This document shows, in pieces, positions 1 to 8,463 of a DNA stretch of 64,000 bases (position 1 is its first letter; each line of letters opens with the position of its first letter). The DNA comes from an uncultured Lachnospiraceae bacterium. Lineage in GTDB: Bacteria; Bacillota; Clostridia; Lachnospirales; Lachnospiraceae. The DNA is taken from the NCBI GenBank assembly GCA_947164865.1, contig CAMUYA010000012.1, forward strand, positions 22,161 to 86,160, read 5' to 3'. The notes beneath the pieces were generated by a model. It did no database searches and was not told the DNA's origin. It saw nothing but the letters and a program-made list of their open reading frames with translations. Made by a program: the position numbers and the translations under genes.

Positions 1-744
1 AGCTTCGGCTTCCATCCTTCTGAGGAAATCATCCCTGTGCATCGGGTCGTGATGTACAAAACGGATCATCTTTGCCCCGCTTTCCTTCATAATGCGGATC
101 CCGCTCTCCGGAGCGGAATGTCCGTATCCCCTCTTACCCTCCAGTTCATCCCGGGTGTACTGCCCATCCATCATAAGAAGGTCGGTTCCTCTCGCAAACT
201 CCACAAGTTCGGAGGCTTTTGGGGGATCGTATTCATAATCGGTGGCATAAACAACCGATCTTTGGCTAAAAGTTACCCTGTACACGGTACCGCCTCCGGG
301 ATGATTGGATGCTATACCTTCGACCAAAACATCTCCCATTCTGACCGGAAGGGCCATGTCATGAAAAACGATATCGGCAGGATAGTCATCTGCGCGGCAG
401 GGCCAGAGCGGAGGTGAAAGCACTTCACCTACCAGTTCTTTTGCGGAATGAGTACCCGATCTTTTAGCATAAAAATCTATTCTTTTGTTTTTTTGTTGTA
501 AATATGGGAAAAAAGGCAGACCAAGGATATGGTCCAGATGGGGATGAGTAAGGAATATCGAAATCTGTTTGGTTCCCACGTCGGGCGCGTTCATTATACC
601 GGTTCCGGCATCGAGAAAAACAGCCTGATCCCCGGCTTCGATAAGCACACACGAAGTACTCCCGCCGAATTCGATCATACCCTCTCCTTCAGTGGGGATC
701 GAGCCCCTCGCGCCCAGTATAGTTATTCTCATTCTATCATCCAT
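1..744 (-). CDS. MBL-fold metallo-hydrolase, 3' end cut by window edge
   Basis: Reading leftwards from ATG at 744, the frame stays open to base 1, so about 248 codons are visible and the C-terminus is missing. Residues 6-20 (RITILGARGSIP) and the HPHLDH metal motif at residues 67-72 mark the RNase Z/PhnP-like branch of the metallo-beta-lactamase fold. An Asp in ATDYEYD near residue 175 and a His pair near residue 235 could complete a two-metal site. No strong ribosome site precedes 744; an in-frame ATG at 732 is an alternative start. A promoter lies at 800-828. The family hydrolyses phosphodiesters, and the substrate here is unknown. Confidence 0.85.
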   Translation of the reverse strand, partial: MDDRMRITILGARGSIPTEGEGMIEFGGSTSCVLIEAGDQAVFLDAGTGIMNAPDVGTKQISIFLTHPHLDHILGLPFFPYLQQKNKRIDFYAKRSGTHSAKELVGEVLSPPLWPCRADDYPADIVFHDMALPVRMGDVLVEGIASNHPGGGTVYRVTFSQRSVVYATDYEYDPPKASELVEFARGTDLLMMDGQYTRDELEGKRGYGHSAPESGIRIMKESGAKMIRFVHHDPMHRDDFLRRMEAEA

Positions 745-799
745 GGTGATCACACAGAAACAAAATTCAAACAACAGTTTCCGGAAAAACTTATTCTTT

Positions 800-828
800 A
801 TGATAGCATATCAGAGGGATTGCTTCAA
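800..828 (-). promoter_or_regulatory. sigma-A type promoter for the MBL gene
   Basis: On the minus strand TTGAAG is followed after exactly 17 bases by TATCAT. Transcription would start near 793, about 50 bases before the ATG at 744. The rest of 745-928 shows no gene. Confidence 0.6.
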
Positions 829-928
829 GTGTAAGACCCTGTCCTTCGCCTGTTTACATCCGGAGAGTTTCCGGGCGGAGTGATATCGAAGTATCATCAG
901 ATCACTTCAGGCCATTGTACGGGCGTGA

Positions 929-2068
929 TCAGAAGAACTTCCACCTGCTGAGAAAATAGCCGGGGATAACGACTATGGCAAAGAAGGCCCAGCTTATCAG
1001 GGTGAATACCTTGATGAATTTCATACCCTTCCCGGGGTACTCACGCACATAAATGCGATAGTTGATAATAGATGCAAGGGAACCTATAAGCGAAACAAGC
1101 CCTGCAGTATCCGCCCCGTAGATCAGTCCGGCGAAGTTCTCGCTGAAGGGATATAACACTATCGAAGCGGGAACATTGGATATCACCTGACTCATGGCGA
1201 TAACGACCCAGTACTCGTGTCCGGCCACGATCTTTCTCAGCGCTTCGGCAATACCTTCGTTTGCCGCTATCGATGATGAAAATACGAAAAAGCAGAAAAA
1301 CGTGACGAGAAGTACATAGTCGACCTTAAGAAATATCTTTCTGTCCACTATGAGTATCGCAATGATAACACCTGCTACTGCAAAATACCACAGCGATGTT
1401 CTTGTTACTATTACCACGATTATCAGTGCAAAAAGTACAAGATAAACGATCCTTCTTGCTCTTCCTTCTTTTGAGAGAGGCTTTTTATCCTCAGGATGCA
1501 TTATCTTTTCTTTCAGGTCCTTCCTGTAAAGAAACAGTATAAATATAATAAGCAGGATCGCCGACCCCGCCGCGAGGGGCGACATGTGCAGCATAAATCT
1601 CCATACACTGACATCTGCCCTACCGTACAGGAACAGATTCTGAGGGCTGCCGAAAGGGGTGAGCAAAGAGCCCCTGATCGCCGCAATATTCTCCATCGTG
1701 ATAACCGGCAGGATGTATTTTTCTTTATTTCCCTCTCTGAAGATCAGTATGGTAAGGGGTACAAAGATTATAAGAGACACGTCATTTGTCACGAACATTG
1801 ACGTGAAGAACACCCCAAACACCAGAAATAAGGTGAGGGGGACCATTGTTTTCAGCTTCGATGCCAAGCTTATGACCGGGTTAAGAACGCTCTCCTTTTT
1901 AAATCCTTCCAGCACGCAGAGCATCATAAGAAGCATACCCAGGGTATGCCAGTCTATCTTCCCCAAGAGTTCTTTTGTGGGAGGAGTTATAAAAAGTGAC
2001 ACTACTGCCGCAATCACGGCCAAGGTGAGCATCAGTTCTTTTTTCAAAAAAGCAAGTACTTTCTTCAA
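929..2068 (-). CDS. SLC13/ArsB-type anion permease
   Basis: A 379-residue hydrophobic protein with about ten membrane spans. The block TNDVSLIIFVPLTI near residue 94 and the later NVPASIVLYPF segment near residue 300 are the paired re-entrant motifs of the ion transporter superfamily (citrate/arsenite/sodium-sulfate type carriers). It should sit in the cytoplasmic membrane and move an anion; the substrate cannot be read from sequence. The start is TTG at 2068, chosen because AGGAG lies six bases upstream (2079-2075). No metal-resistance or citrate genes are adjacent, so context does not help. Confidence 0.8.
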   Translation of the reverse strand: MKKVLAFLKKELMLTLAVIAAVVSLFITPPTKELLGKIDWHTLGMLLMMLCVLEGFKKESVLNPVISLASKLKTMVPLTLFLVFGVFFTSMFVTNDVSLIIFVPLTILIFREGNKEKYILPVITMENIAAIRGSLLTPFGSPQNLFLYGRADVSVWRFMLHMSPLAAGSAILLIIFILFLYRKDLKEKIMHPEDKKPLSKEGRARRIVYLVLFALIIVVIVTRTSLWYFAVAGVIIAILIVDRKIFLKVDYVLLVTFFCFFVFSSSIAANEGIAEALRKIVAGHEYWVVIAMSQVISNVPASIVLYPFSENFAGLIYGADTAGLVSLIGSLASIINYRIYVREYPGKGMKFIKVFTLISWAFFAIVVIPGYFLSRWKFF

Positions 2069-2129
2069 TTCTTTCTCCTGACTGCCTGATCAATAATGCA
2101 AAGAATCGGTTTACAGGTCAATTCTATCA

Positions 2130-2741
2130 TCATTCCGCGCCCACGGGAATATACGGATTGTCCTTTTCTCTGCTTTGAAACACTTTCTCGAGGATCGAAA
2201 TAATCTCGTTCTTTTCATGCGGCTTATCCTTATGACTCATAAGAACATATCTGAAATCAAGATCTTTCAGCAGCTTTATCTCCTCCGAAAGGAGTGATAC
2301 GTTGTATCCCTTCACATTGGAGTAGAAAGCATCACCGAGCATGAGATACTCATCATTTACCGTCACGCACAGTGAACCTTTCGCGTGGCTGTTAGGAATG
2401 GGAACAACTGTTATTTTTACTCCGTCATCAAACATCATCCTAAGATCCACCTCGGTTCCGCGGCCGATGTATTTCCTTGTGTAATTGCCGACCAGCAGAT
2501 CTTCCTCGGGAATGTCAAGCCTTCTGATATTATCCGTATGATCCTCGTGGAAATGTGTCAGGATGATCCTTTTCTCCGGTATCTTCCTCACCGCCTCGAA
2601 AGCCGTATCATTGCTCCCCACATCTACGATGTAGATACGTGACTTTCCCTTTATGAAGTAAACATCAGCCGAAAGCGGCTCTTCGGAGGAAGGGAGCACC
2701 GATATATATTCATTTATTTCTCTGATCCGGTCGTTGTTCAT
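2130..2741 (-). CDS. MBL-fold metallo-hydrolase
   Basis: A complete 203-residue metallo-beta-lactamase fold protein. The metal motif HFHEDH is at residues 63-68, followed by His119 (NSHAKGS), Asp137 (LGDAFY) and His170 (MSHKD), the normal order of ligands for a binuclear zinc or iron site. Length is typical of stand-alone glyoxalase II-like or general MBL hydrolases. The ATG at 2741 has only a weak ribosome site. It lies 61 bases downstream of the permease promoter side and may be transcribed with it. Substrate unknown. Confidence 0.82.
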   Translation of the reverse strand: MNNDRIREINEYISVLPSSEEPLSADVYFIKGKSRIYIVDVGSNDTAFEAVRKIPEKRIILTHFHEDHTDNIRRLDIPEEDLLVGNYTRKYIGRGTEVDLRMMFDDGVKITVVPIPNSHAKGSLCVTVNDEYLMLGDAFYSNVKGYNVSLLSEEIKLLKDLDFRYVLMSHKDKPHEKNEIISILEKVFQSREKDNPYIPVGAE

Positions 2742-2806
2742 ACTCTGTTGTACCTGTCATGAATTATCGCCGATACATCCGCATCATATCGGCCCGGGAT
2801 CACTGT

Positions 2807-2846
2807 CCCCAAAATCAAACAAGGTTCCTGCCTCGCAGGAACCTTG
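2807..2846 (-). terminator. rho-independent terminator of tRNA-Leu
   Basis: A perfect 11-bp stem (CAAGGTTCCTG, 2820-2830, with 2836-2846) around a five-base loop is followed on the minus strand by TTTGATTTT. It begins four bases after the tRNA 3' end. Confidence 0.9.
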
Positions 2847-2849
2847 CAA

Positions 2850-2933
2850 TGCGAGAAATGAGACTCGAACTCACAAGGGATTGCTCCCACACGGACCTGA
2901 ACCGTGCGCGTCTACCAATTCCGCCATTCTCGC
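2850..2933 (-). tRNA. tRNA-Leu (anticodon CAG)
   Basis: The minus strand folds as a class II tRNA of 84 bases: acceptor GCGAGAA pairs with TTCTCGC, the D-loop carries GG, the anticodon stem CACGG/CCGTG encloses TTCAGGT with anticodon CAG, and a long variable arm (GGGAGCAATCCC) precedes the GTTCGAGTC T-arm. The discriminator is A. CCA is not encoded. It has its own promoter and terminator. Confidence 0.95.
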
Positions 2934-2983
2934 ATACCTTCTTTGGAAATGCCACACAAGCAATTCGCTTGCGCAACAAACGA

Positions 2984-3012
2984 ATAATACACTAATTGGG
3001 GTAAACTGTCAA
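2984..3012 (-). promoter_or_regulatory. promoter of tRNA-Leu
   Basis: TTGACA, 17 bases, TATTAT on the minus strand, ending about 50 bases before the tRNA 5' end. Confidence 0.8.
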
Positions 3013-3430
3013 TATAATAAACCGATAAACGTCGAAAATATAAGAAAAATAATAGAAGAAGCATTTGTGTTATGACGTGCGTGTCACACCTATAAAGGGC
3101 TCAAAATATCGACGTCGTCGTCATTTTTCCTGTCATACGGACTTTTTGAGACTATTCACTGGCTCCCTCTTTTACCCGTTTGGATTACATAATCCGTAAA
3201 CAGGCTGTTTATGTCAACAATCTTAACCGTTTGATCATTTGTCTTGACCACCTCGTTTGATCACTTGTCTAGACCACCTGGTACCCGGCTTTACTATTTT
3301 GAAAATATCTTTTAAATATATTACTAATCTTTGTTGAAATGTATTACAATAGTATTTGTAGAAACGAGTTGAACGGCTCCGGTCCTGTCGCCGATGCCGT
3401 TCCGGATCATATAACACAATTCATATCATA
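3013..3430. other. intergenic region upstream of superoxide reductase
   Basis: No gene is supported here. The right half is AT-rich and must hold the dfx promoter, but no clear -35/-10 pair stands out. It contains the 26-bp tandem repeat described separately. Confidence 0.6.
3228..3279. repeat. two tandem 26-bp repeats, possible operator
   Basis: Two adjacent 26-base units (3228-3253 and 3254-3279), each CGTTTGATCA/CTTGTC-type and ending GACCACCT, differ at only two positions. The second contains the palindrome GTCTAGAC, matching the GT-N-TA-N-AC core bound by HutC-type GntR regulators; the first has GTCTTGAC. They lie about 170 bases before the dfx start. Confidence 0.6.
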
Positions 3431-3446
3431 GAGGAGGTTGTTTGTC

Positions 3447-3815
3447 ATGAAAATTTTTAAATGTGATGCATGCGGTACTATGGTTGATGAGCTCTATAAG
3501 GGCGGATGTCACCCTTCATGCTGTGGTAAGCCCATGACCGAGCTTATCCCCGGAACCAGCGACGGAGCTGCGGAAAAGCACGTACCTGTCGTTACCGTAG
3601 ACGGCAATAAGGTATCGGTAGTTGTCGGAAGCGTTGAGCATCCCATGCTCGATGCTCATTATATCCAGTGGATAGCTATCGAGACCACAAACGGAGAGCA
3701 GAAAAAGAACCTTAAGCCCGGTGAGGCCCCCAAGGCAGAGTTCCTTCTCGCAGACGGAGAGGAATTTGTTGCAGCTTATGAGTACTGCAATCTCCACGGG
3801 CTCTGGAAGGCATAA
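3447..3815 (+). CDS. dfx: desulfoferrodoxin (superoxide reductase)
   Basis: A 122-residue two-domain protein that reduces superoxide to hydrogen peroxide in anaerobes. Residues 1-36 form the desulforedoxin domain with the iron-binding cysteines C6, C9, C25 and C26 (centre I). The C-terminal domain carries the centre II ligands H45, H65, H71, C114 and H117, with E43 as the expected sixth ligand. Length is normal for the two-iron class. The ATG at 3447 is preceded by GAGGAGG (3431-3437), nine bases away. It is a single-gene unit closed by a terminator at 3885-3924. Confidence 0.97.
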   Translation: MKIFKCDACGTMVDELYKGGCHPSCCGKPMTELIPGTSDGAAEKHVPVVTVDGNKVSVVVGSVEHPMLDAHYIQWIAIETTNGEQKKNLKPGEAPKAEFLLADGEEFVAAYEYCNLHGLWKA

Positions 3816-3884
3816 ATCGCCGAATATTAAAAGTAAGACAGTAAAAAAAATGATCGCTGTACTGTAAATGTATGATAAAGAAAA

Positions 3885-3924
3885 GCCCCACGCGTCAGAA
3901 CGACTCGTGGGGTTCTATTTTATT
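3885..3924 (+). terminator. bidirectional terminator between dfx and the lipoprotein gene
   Basis: CCCCACG (3886-3892) pairs with CGTGGGG (3906-3912). TTCTATTTTATTT follows on the plus strand and CTTTTCTTTAT on the minus strand, so it can end both converging transcripts. Confidence 0.8.
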
Positions 3925-4004
3925 TATGTGCTTTTAATAATATGCTTTTAATAATATGCTCTTAACGTATTTTTTCTGTATTTGTGTTAATTCCCGCACT
4001 CTTA

Positions 4005-5963
4005 TTACAGCTGATCTCTGCCAAGGAAATCCTTATAGCTGAGCACCACATCTATGAATCCCATCGCATAAGGTCCCAGGGAGTAAGGTGCAAAGTATAC
4101 ATGCACGCCGTCTTCCATAAGCTTGATGGTAGTAGAATTAAAGCCTGCATATTCATAGGCCGTATCAAATACTTCATTCTCTTCGATATAGTATCTGTCC
4201 GGATTGTTGTTATAGTCCTCAACTACTGCGTTTGCCACCATGATCTTAAAGTCTTCCTCGGTCCCGGCGAACATATCTGCTGCATATACCTGATCTCCCG
4301 TATCCATATCGAATACATACTGATCAATACCCGGCATGCCGTGAGCTCCGCCCGCATACCAGTAATAATATGTGTCAACGGTGAGATACTTGCCGTTAAG
4401 GACATTAACGCCGTCTATGGTGATGTCCTCAGTTTCGCAGTACTGCTCATATTCATGCTCCTCACAGTCCGTCCGGTACTCCGGATCTTCATAGTGCTCC
4501 TTCTTTACAAGCACAGTGTCGAGGGTATTCTTGCTCAGAGTCTCATTAATCTTCTTATATCCGAGACAGATTCCGGGATCTACACTGAATGTCTCAAAAT
4601 AGAATTTATAGATCGGCTTGTCACACTCGGGGCATTTTACTATTCCCGACGAGTAGTCGATGGTTCCGTAATCAAAGACGCCGATCTTTCTTACGGGGCA
4701 ATAGATATCCGTGTATGAGGCGCCGGACTCGTCGTAGTTGACACGAAGCCACATGCTCTCACGCTTTTCCACGCCTACAATATATATCTGGCCGTTTATT
4801 ATGGTAAAACCGTTTGTCCCTCTGTACTCGCGGGCACCGGGGGTTGAAACATACTCGTACTGCTCTATCCTGCGTCCGCCGTCGGGATCGTAAGCGTATA
4901 TATGATTATCAATGATACCATAGGTGTCACTCTCATCATCGCAGTAGTACAAATACCCGCCGGAGCATATAAGAGATTCTACAGCACCGATCTCCTCATA
5001 TCTGTCTGCGGAAAGATCATAGCAATACACAACGTATTCCCCCGCTTCCTCATCATATCGGCTGAAATATGCGTAGTTTGCGTCATAGGCATTTATGGTT
5101 ACAAAACCGCCGTCTATGGGAAACTTAAGCTTATTTATCTCTCCGTCGGATTGGATCATGTAGATCTCATTATCCTTGGTGGCAAGCACAAACCAGCCTT
5201 CATCAAATATTCTGGTGATACACTTCTGGTTTGAATAAGAAGATCTGTATAAAAAAGGAAGCTGGATATTGTAATCACTTACCTTTGAAATAATCCCTGC
5301 GGAGGGTGAATCTGCTTCCTCATAATCAAGGGAATCGCCCTTACGGGTAAGCTCCGTTTCATAAAAACGCACGTTATCATAACTACTGTCATATTTATCT
5401 GTAACCACGTAAATATGGTCGTTGTAGAGGTCTACCGTGCATAAATACAGCCCCTTTGAATCCCAGATAAATTTACCTTCATGCCTCTCGGGATCATATG
5501 CTGCAACGCGATATGAGTCATTCCCGTTAACTGTGACATAAAAGATGCCATCCAGCATTCCGACCTCACTGAGGTATAAGTTTTCTTCCCCTTCTATGCC
5601 GAGGCTTCTTACAATTTCCTCTTTGGTTATCTCAGCCGTCTTGGTTCCGTTTTCGTCAACAATATAGTATGGAGCATTTCCGGAACCGTCATAAAGCAGA
5701 TATCTTTCATCGGATACCTCGGGTTCGGGAAGAGGTTCGTTTTCCGTATCAGGTTCGTTTTCCGTATCAGGTTCCTGATCCGGAAGCTGTACCGGGAGTT
5801 CCGGAAGTGATTCCGTAGGGGCCGGCGCCGGCTCGGGTTCATCCTTTTCGGTTTTTTGATTTATCGGCCCGCTCATCTCGTTTCTTTTTCCAAGCGAGCA
5901 TCCCGCAAGCGACGTGACTGCGATCACACCGCTCAGTATCATGGCGATTATCTTCTTTTTCAT
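4005..5963 (-). CDS. secreted lipoprotein with C-terminal DUF3298-like domain
   Basis: A 652-residue protein with a lipoprotein signal peptide: a Lys-rich start, a hydrophobic core and the lipobox SLAGC with the acylated Cys at residue 22. A Glu/Pro-rich linker with the repeated unit EPDTEN follows (about residues 35-80). The middle third resembles beta-propeller DUF5050-type repeats (many YYCDD, IYAYDPDG and similar turns). The last 150 residues, with YYYWYAGGAHG and YFAPYSLGPYAMG, match the DUF3298/RsiV-type domain. It is likely anchored on the outer face of the membrane. The ATG at 5963 follows GAGG. Function unknown. Confidence 0.8.
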   Translation of the reverse strand: MKKKIIAMILSGVIAVTSLAGCSLGKRNEMSGPINQKTEKDEPEPAPAPTESLPELPVQLPDQEPDTENEPDTENEPLPEPEVSDERYLLYDGSGNAPYYIVDENGTKTAEITKEEIVRSLGIEGEENLYLSEVGMLDGIFYVTVNGNDSYRVAAYDPERHEGKFIWDSKGLYLCTVDLYNDHIYVVTDKYDSSYDNVRFYETELTRKGDSLDYEEADSPSAGIISKVSDYNIQLPFLYRSSYSNQKCITRIFDEGWFVLATKDNEIYMIQSDGEINKLKFPIDGGFVTINAYDANYAYFSRYDEEAGEYVVYCYDLSADRYEEIGAVESLICSGGYLYYCDDESDTYGIIDNHIYAYDPDGGRRIEQYEYVSTPGAREYRGTNGFTIINGQIYIVGVEKRESMWLRVNYDESGASYTDIYCPVRKIGVFDYGTIDYSSGIVKCPECDKPIYKFYFETFSVDPGICLGYKKINETLSKNTLDTVLVKKEHYEDPEYRTDCEEHEYEQYCETEDITIDGVNVLNGKYLTVDTYYYWYAGGAHGMPGIDQYVFDMDTGDQVYAADMFAGTEEDFKIMVANAVVEDYNNNPDRYYIEENEVFDTAYEYAGFNSTTIKLMEDGVHVYFAPYSLGPYAMGFIDVVLSYKDFLGRDQL

Positions 5964-5989
5964 TATTTCCTAACCTCTTTACAGTATAA

Positions 5990-6032
5990 ATTTACAAAAA
6001 ACAATGGAGAGCCTTTAACAAAACTCTCCATT
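5990..6032 (-). terminator. terminator of htpG
   Basis: On the minus strand AATGGAGAG and CTCTCCATT form a 9-bp stem, followed by GTTTTTTG. It starts 58 bases after the htpG stop. Confidence 0.8.
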
Positions 6033-6089
6033 AATTTTATCGTTTTATTTGAATTAAATCAACCTTGTTAATCTTATAATGTCTTAAGA

Positions 6090-8216
6090 TTATTTGGTAA
6101 GAAGAAGCATGATCTCGTTACTTCTGGCCACGAACTCAGTCATCTCCTCAGGGGAAAGCGGTGCCTGCTGGATCTTGGCAAGGTCGTAGAGCTGCTTGCA
6201 GATGGTAGCGGCGTTCTCACTGTCCTTGTTGGCAGTTACATATTCAACAAGTGGATGGCCCGCATTGAGGATAAGGGTCTCGCCCTCTGCTCCAAAATCT
6301 CCCATAGGCATTCCCTGTACCGCATACATCTTCATCATATCCTGCATACGGCGGGTCTGCTCCGAAAGCGTGAGCATGGAGGCAACTTTTTTATTCTTAA
6401 GCTTCTCGATCTTGACCGCAAGCTGGTCCTTTTTAAGAGCCTTCTTCATGATCTCGCCGATCTCTTTAGCCTGCTCCTCGTATTCCTTTTCAGCCTTCTT
6501 GGATGTCTTCGACTTCATTGCATCGCTGACATCCGCATCGATCCTCTGGAAGTGAATGCCTTCATTCTTGGATTCAAGCTGCTGGATGAAAGGCTGATCG
6601 ATGTTATGTGTAAGGATGACCGCATCCATCTTGGCAGCCTTGAACATAGCGATGTATGAACCCTGCTGCTGTTCGTCGGTTACATAGTAGATGGTCTTTT
6701 CCTTCTTTTCCTTCTTTTCTTCCTTATCCTCGGAATCGGTATCCTTGGCAGCATCACCCTTGGAATCATCACCTTCCGAAACAACCTCAGCCTCTACCTT
6801 GTTGCCGTTCTCGTCAACTGCCGAAGCATCCTTCTTTTCTCCGTCCTCATCCTCGGTATCGGTGGGCTTAACCTCAAGGCACTCGGGAAGAGTGAGATAC
6901 TTTCCGTCAAGATTCTTAAAGAGGATATAATCGTTCATCTTCTCACAGAACTTGTCATCCTTCAGGCAGCCATACTTAATGAAGGGAGCGATGTCATCCC
7001 AGTACTTGTCATATTCCTCTTTCTCGGTCTTGCACATACCGGAAAGCTTGTCAGCAACCTTTTTGCTGATATAATCGGAGATCTTGGTAACAAATCCGTC
7101 ATTCTGCAGTGCGGATCTTGAAACGTTAAGAGGTATGTCGGGACAGTCGATAACTCCCTTAAGGAGCATAAGGAACTCGGGAATGACTTCCTTGATATTG
7201 TCCGCAACGAACACCTGGTTATTGTAAAGCTTGATGGTTCCCTCGATGGACTCGTACTCCATGTTGATCTTGGGGAAGTAAAGGATTCCCTTGAGATTGA
7301 AGGGATAGTCCATGTTGAGGTGTATCCAGAAAAGGGGCTCCTTGTAGTCGTGGAAAACCTTACGGTAAAAGTCAAGATACTCTTCTCTGGTGCAGTCGTT
7401 GGGAGACTTGGTCCAGAGAGGCTGCGTCTCGTTAAGAAGCTCGGGGCGTTTAACGATCTTCAGTTTCTCCTCACCTACGGTTTCCTCGGTTCCGTCATCC
7501 TTTTTCTTCTTCTCGGGATGGATCTCCTCAAGCACGATATCGGTATCAAGCTTCTCCTCGAGCTTGATTATCGAAGTCTCCTTGGTGTCCTTCTGTGAGA
7601 GATAGATCTCGAAGGGCATGAAGGAGCAGTATTTCTTCAGCACTTCCTGTGCCTTGTAATAATTACAGAACTCAAGGCAGTCCTCATTTATGAAGAGGGT
7701 GATCTTTGTTCCGACCTTATCATAATCGCCCTCACCCATTGAGTACTCTGTGCCGCCGTCGCACTCCCAGTGTACCGGCTTTGCATCCTTCTGATATGAG
7801 AGTGAATCAATATGAACCTCATCGGCTACCATAAATGCCGAGTAGAAGCCCAGTCCGAAATGCCCGATAATCTGATCGGCATTGCTCTTATCTTTGTATT
7901 TCTCGATGAAATCGGTAGCTCCCGAGAATGCAATCTGGTTGATATACTCGTCAACTTCGCTCTCTGTCATACCGAGTCCGTTATCTATGAAAGTAAGAGT
8001 CTTGCTCTCGGGATCGGTTATAACCTCGATCTTTCCCTTATATCCATCGGGAAGAGCATACTCTCCCATCATATCCAGCTTCTTTAATTTGGTTATCGCA
8101 TCACAGCCGTTTGATATAAGCTCGCGATAGAAAATATCGTGGTCGGAATACAGCCACTTTTTGATCACGGGAAATATATTCTCGCTTGTAATTGATAAAG
8201 AACCGCTCTTTGCCAT
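6090..8216 (-). CDS. htpG: molecular chaperone HtpG (Hsp90)
   Basis: An ATP-dependent cytosolic chaperone of 708 residues. The GHKL ATP site is plain: ELISNGCDAI (residues 32-41, catalytic Glu and Asn), the DNGLGMT loop, and GLGFYSAF. Middle-domain motifs such as PLNVSRSALQND are present. It is longer than the usual bacterial length of about 620-640. An extra stretch of roughly 60 acidic and lysine-rich residues sits just before IYYVTDEQQQ, and a smaller charged stretch lies in the N-M linker. The last 50 residues form the normal dimerisation helix region. Regulation: promoter at 8337-8365 with a CIRCE element directly upstream, so HrcA control is expected. Confidence 0.97.
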   Translation of the reverse strand: MAKSGSLSITSENIFPVIKKWLYSDHDIFYRELISNGCDAITKLKKLDMMGEYALPDGYKGKIEVITDPESKTLTFIDNGLGMTESEVDEYINQIAFSGATDFIEKYKDKSNADQIIGHFGLGFYSAFMVADEVHIDSLSYQKDAKPVHWECDGGTEYSMGEGDYDKVGTKITLFINEDCLEFCNYYKAQEVLKKYCSFMPFEIYLSQKDTKETSIIKLEEKLDTDIVLEEIHPEKKKKDDGTEETVGEEKLKIVKRPELLNETQPLWTKSPNDCTREEYLDFYRKVFHDYKEPLFWIHLNMDYPFNLKGILYFPKINMEYESIEGTIKLYNNQVFVADNIKEVIPEFLMLLKGVIDCPDIPLNVSRSALQNDGFVTKISDYISKKVADKLSGMCKTEKEEYDKYWDDIAPFIKYGCLKDDKFCEKMNDYILFKNLDGKYLTLPECLEVKPTDTEDEDGEKKDASAVDENGNKVEAEVVSEGDDSKGDAAKDTDSEDKEEKKEKKEKTIYYVTDEQQQGSYIAMFKAAKMDAVILTHNIDQPFIQQLESKNEGIHFQRIDADVSDAMKSKTSKKAEKEYEEQAKEIGEIMKKALKKDQLAVKIEKLKNKKVASMLTLSEQTRRMQDMMKMYAVQGMPMGDFGAEGETLILNAGHPLVEYVTANKDSENAATICKQLYDLAKIQQAPLSPEEMTEFVARSNEIMLLLTK

Positions 8217-8336
8217 TATTATTGCCTTCTTTCCTGTAAATTACCGGCTATATGCTTTGCCGATTTATGTAAACCATTCTTGGTTTTATCATGTTTTATC
8301 ATGTATTTTTCCCAGGCCATTCAGCCTACAAATGCT

Positions 8337-8365
8337 ATTTTAATAATGGGTCAGATCAAAGTCAA
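8337..8365 (-). promoter_or_regulatory. sigma-A promoter of htpG
   Basis: TTGACT, 17 bases, TAAAAT on the minus strand, giving a leader of about 115 bases before the ATG at 8216. The CIRCE operator begins seven bases upstream of the -35 box. Confidence 0.85.
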
Positions 8366-8372
8366 GAGAAAT

Positions 8373-8399
8373 TTAGCACTCATTTTGTGCGAGTGCTAA
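8373..8399. promoter_or_regulatory. CIRCE element (HrcA operator)
   Basis: TTAGCACTC and GAGTGCTAA separated by nine bases, a perfect match to the consensus inverted repeat bound by the heat-shock repressor HrcA. It stands immediately upstream of the htpG -35 box. No groESL, hrcA or dnaK gene lies in the window. Confidence 0.95.
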
Positions 8400-8401
8400 C
8401 A

Positions 8402-8452
8402 AAAAAGTGAAAAACATCCCGCAAACCCTGATATTCTCAGCATTTGCGGGAT
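8402..8452 (-). terminator. terminator of the methyltransferase gene
   Basis: On the minus strand CCCGCAAA and TTTGCGGG pair across a loop that can also pair TGA/TCA. ATGTTTTTCACTTTTTT follows. It lies 12 bases after the methyltransferase stop and abuts the CIRCE element. Confidence 0.8.
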
Positions 8453-8463
8453 TTCTTAAAGTT

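Noticed and set aside
3447..3815. Extra cysteine C21 near centre I as a sign of an altered metal site
   Set aside because: The four standard ligands (C6, C9, C25, C26) are all present, so the additional Cys is not evidence of a new site.
6196..8130. Long open frames on the plus strand opposite htpG
   Set aside because: They are antisense shadows caused by codon bias in a well-identified gene; no start signals or protein-like composition.
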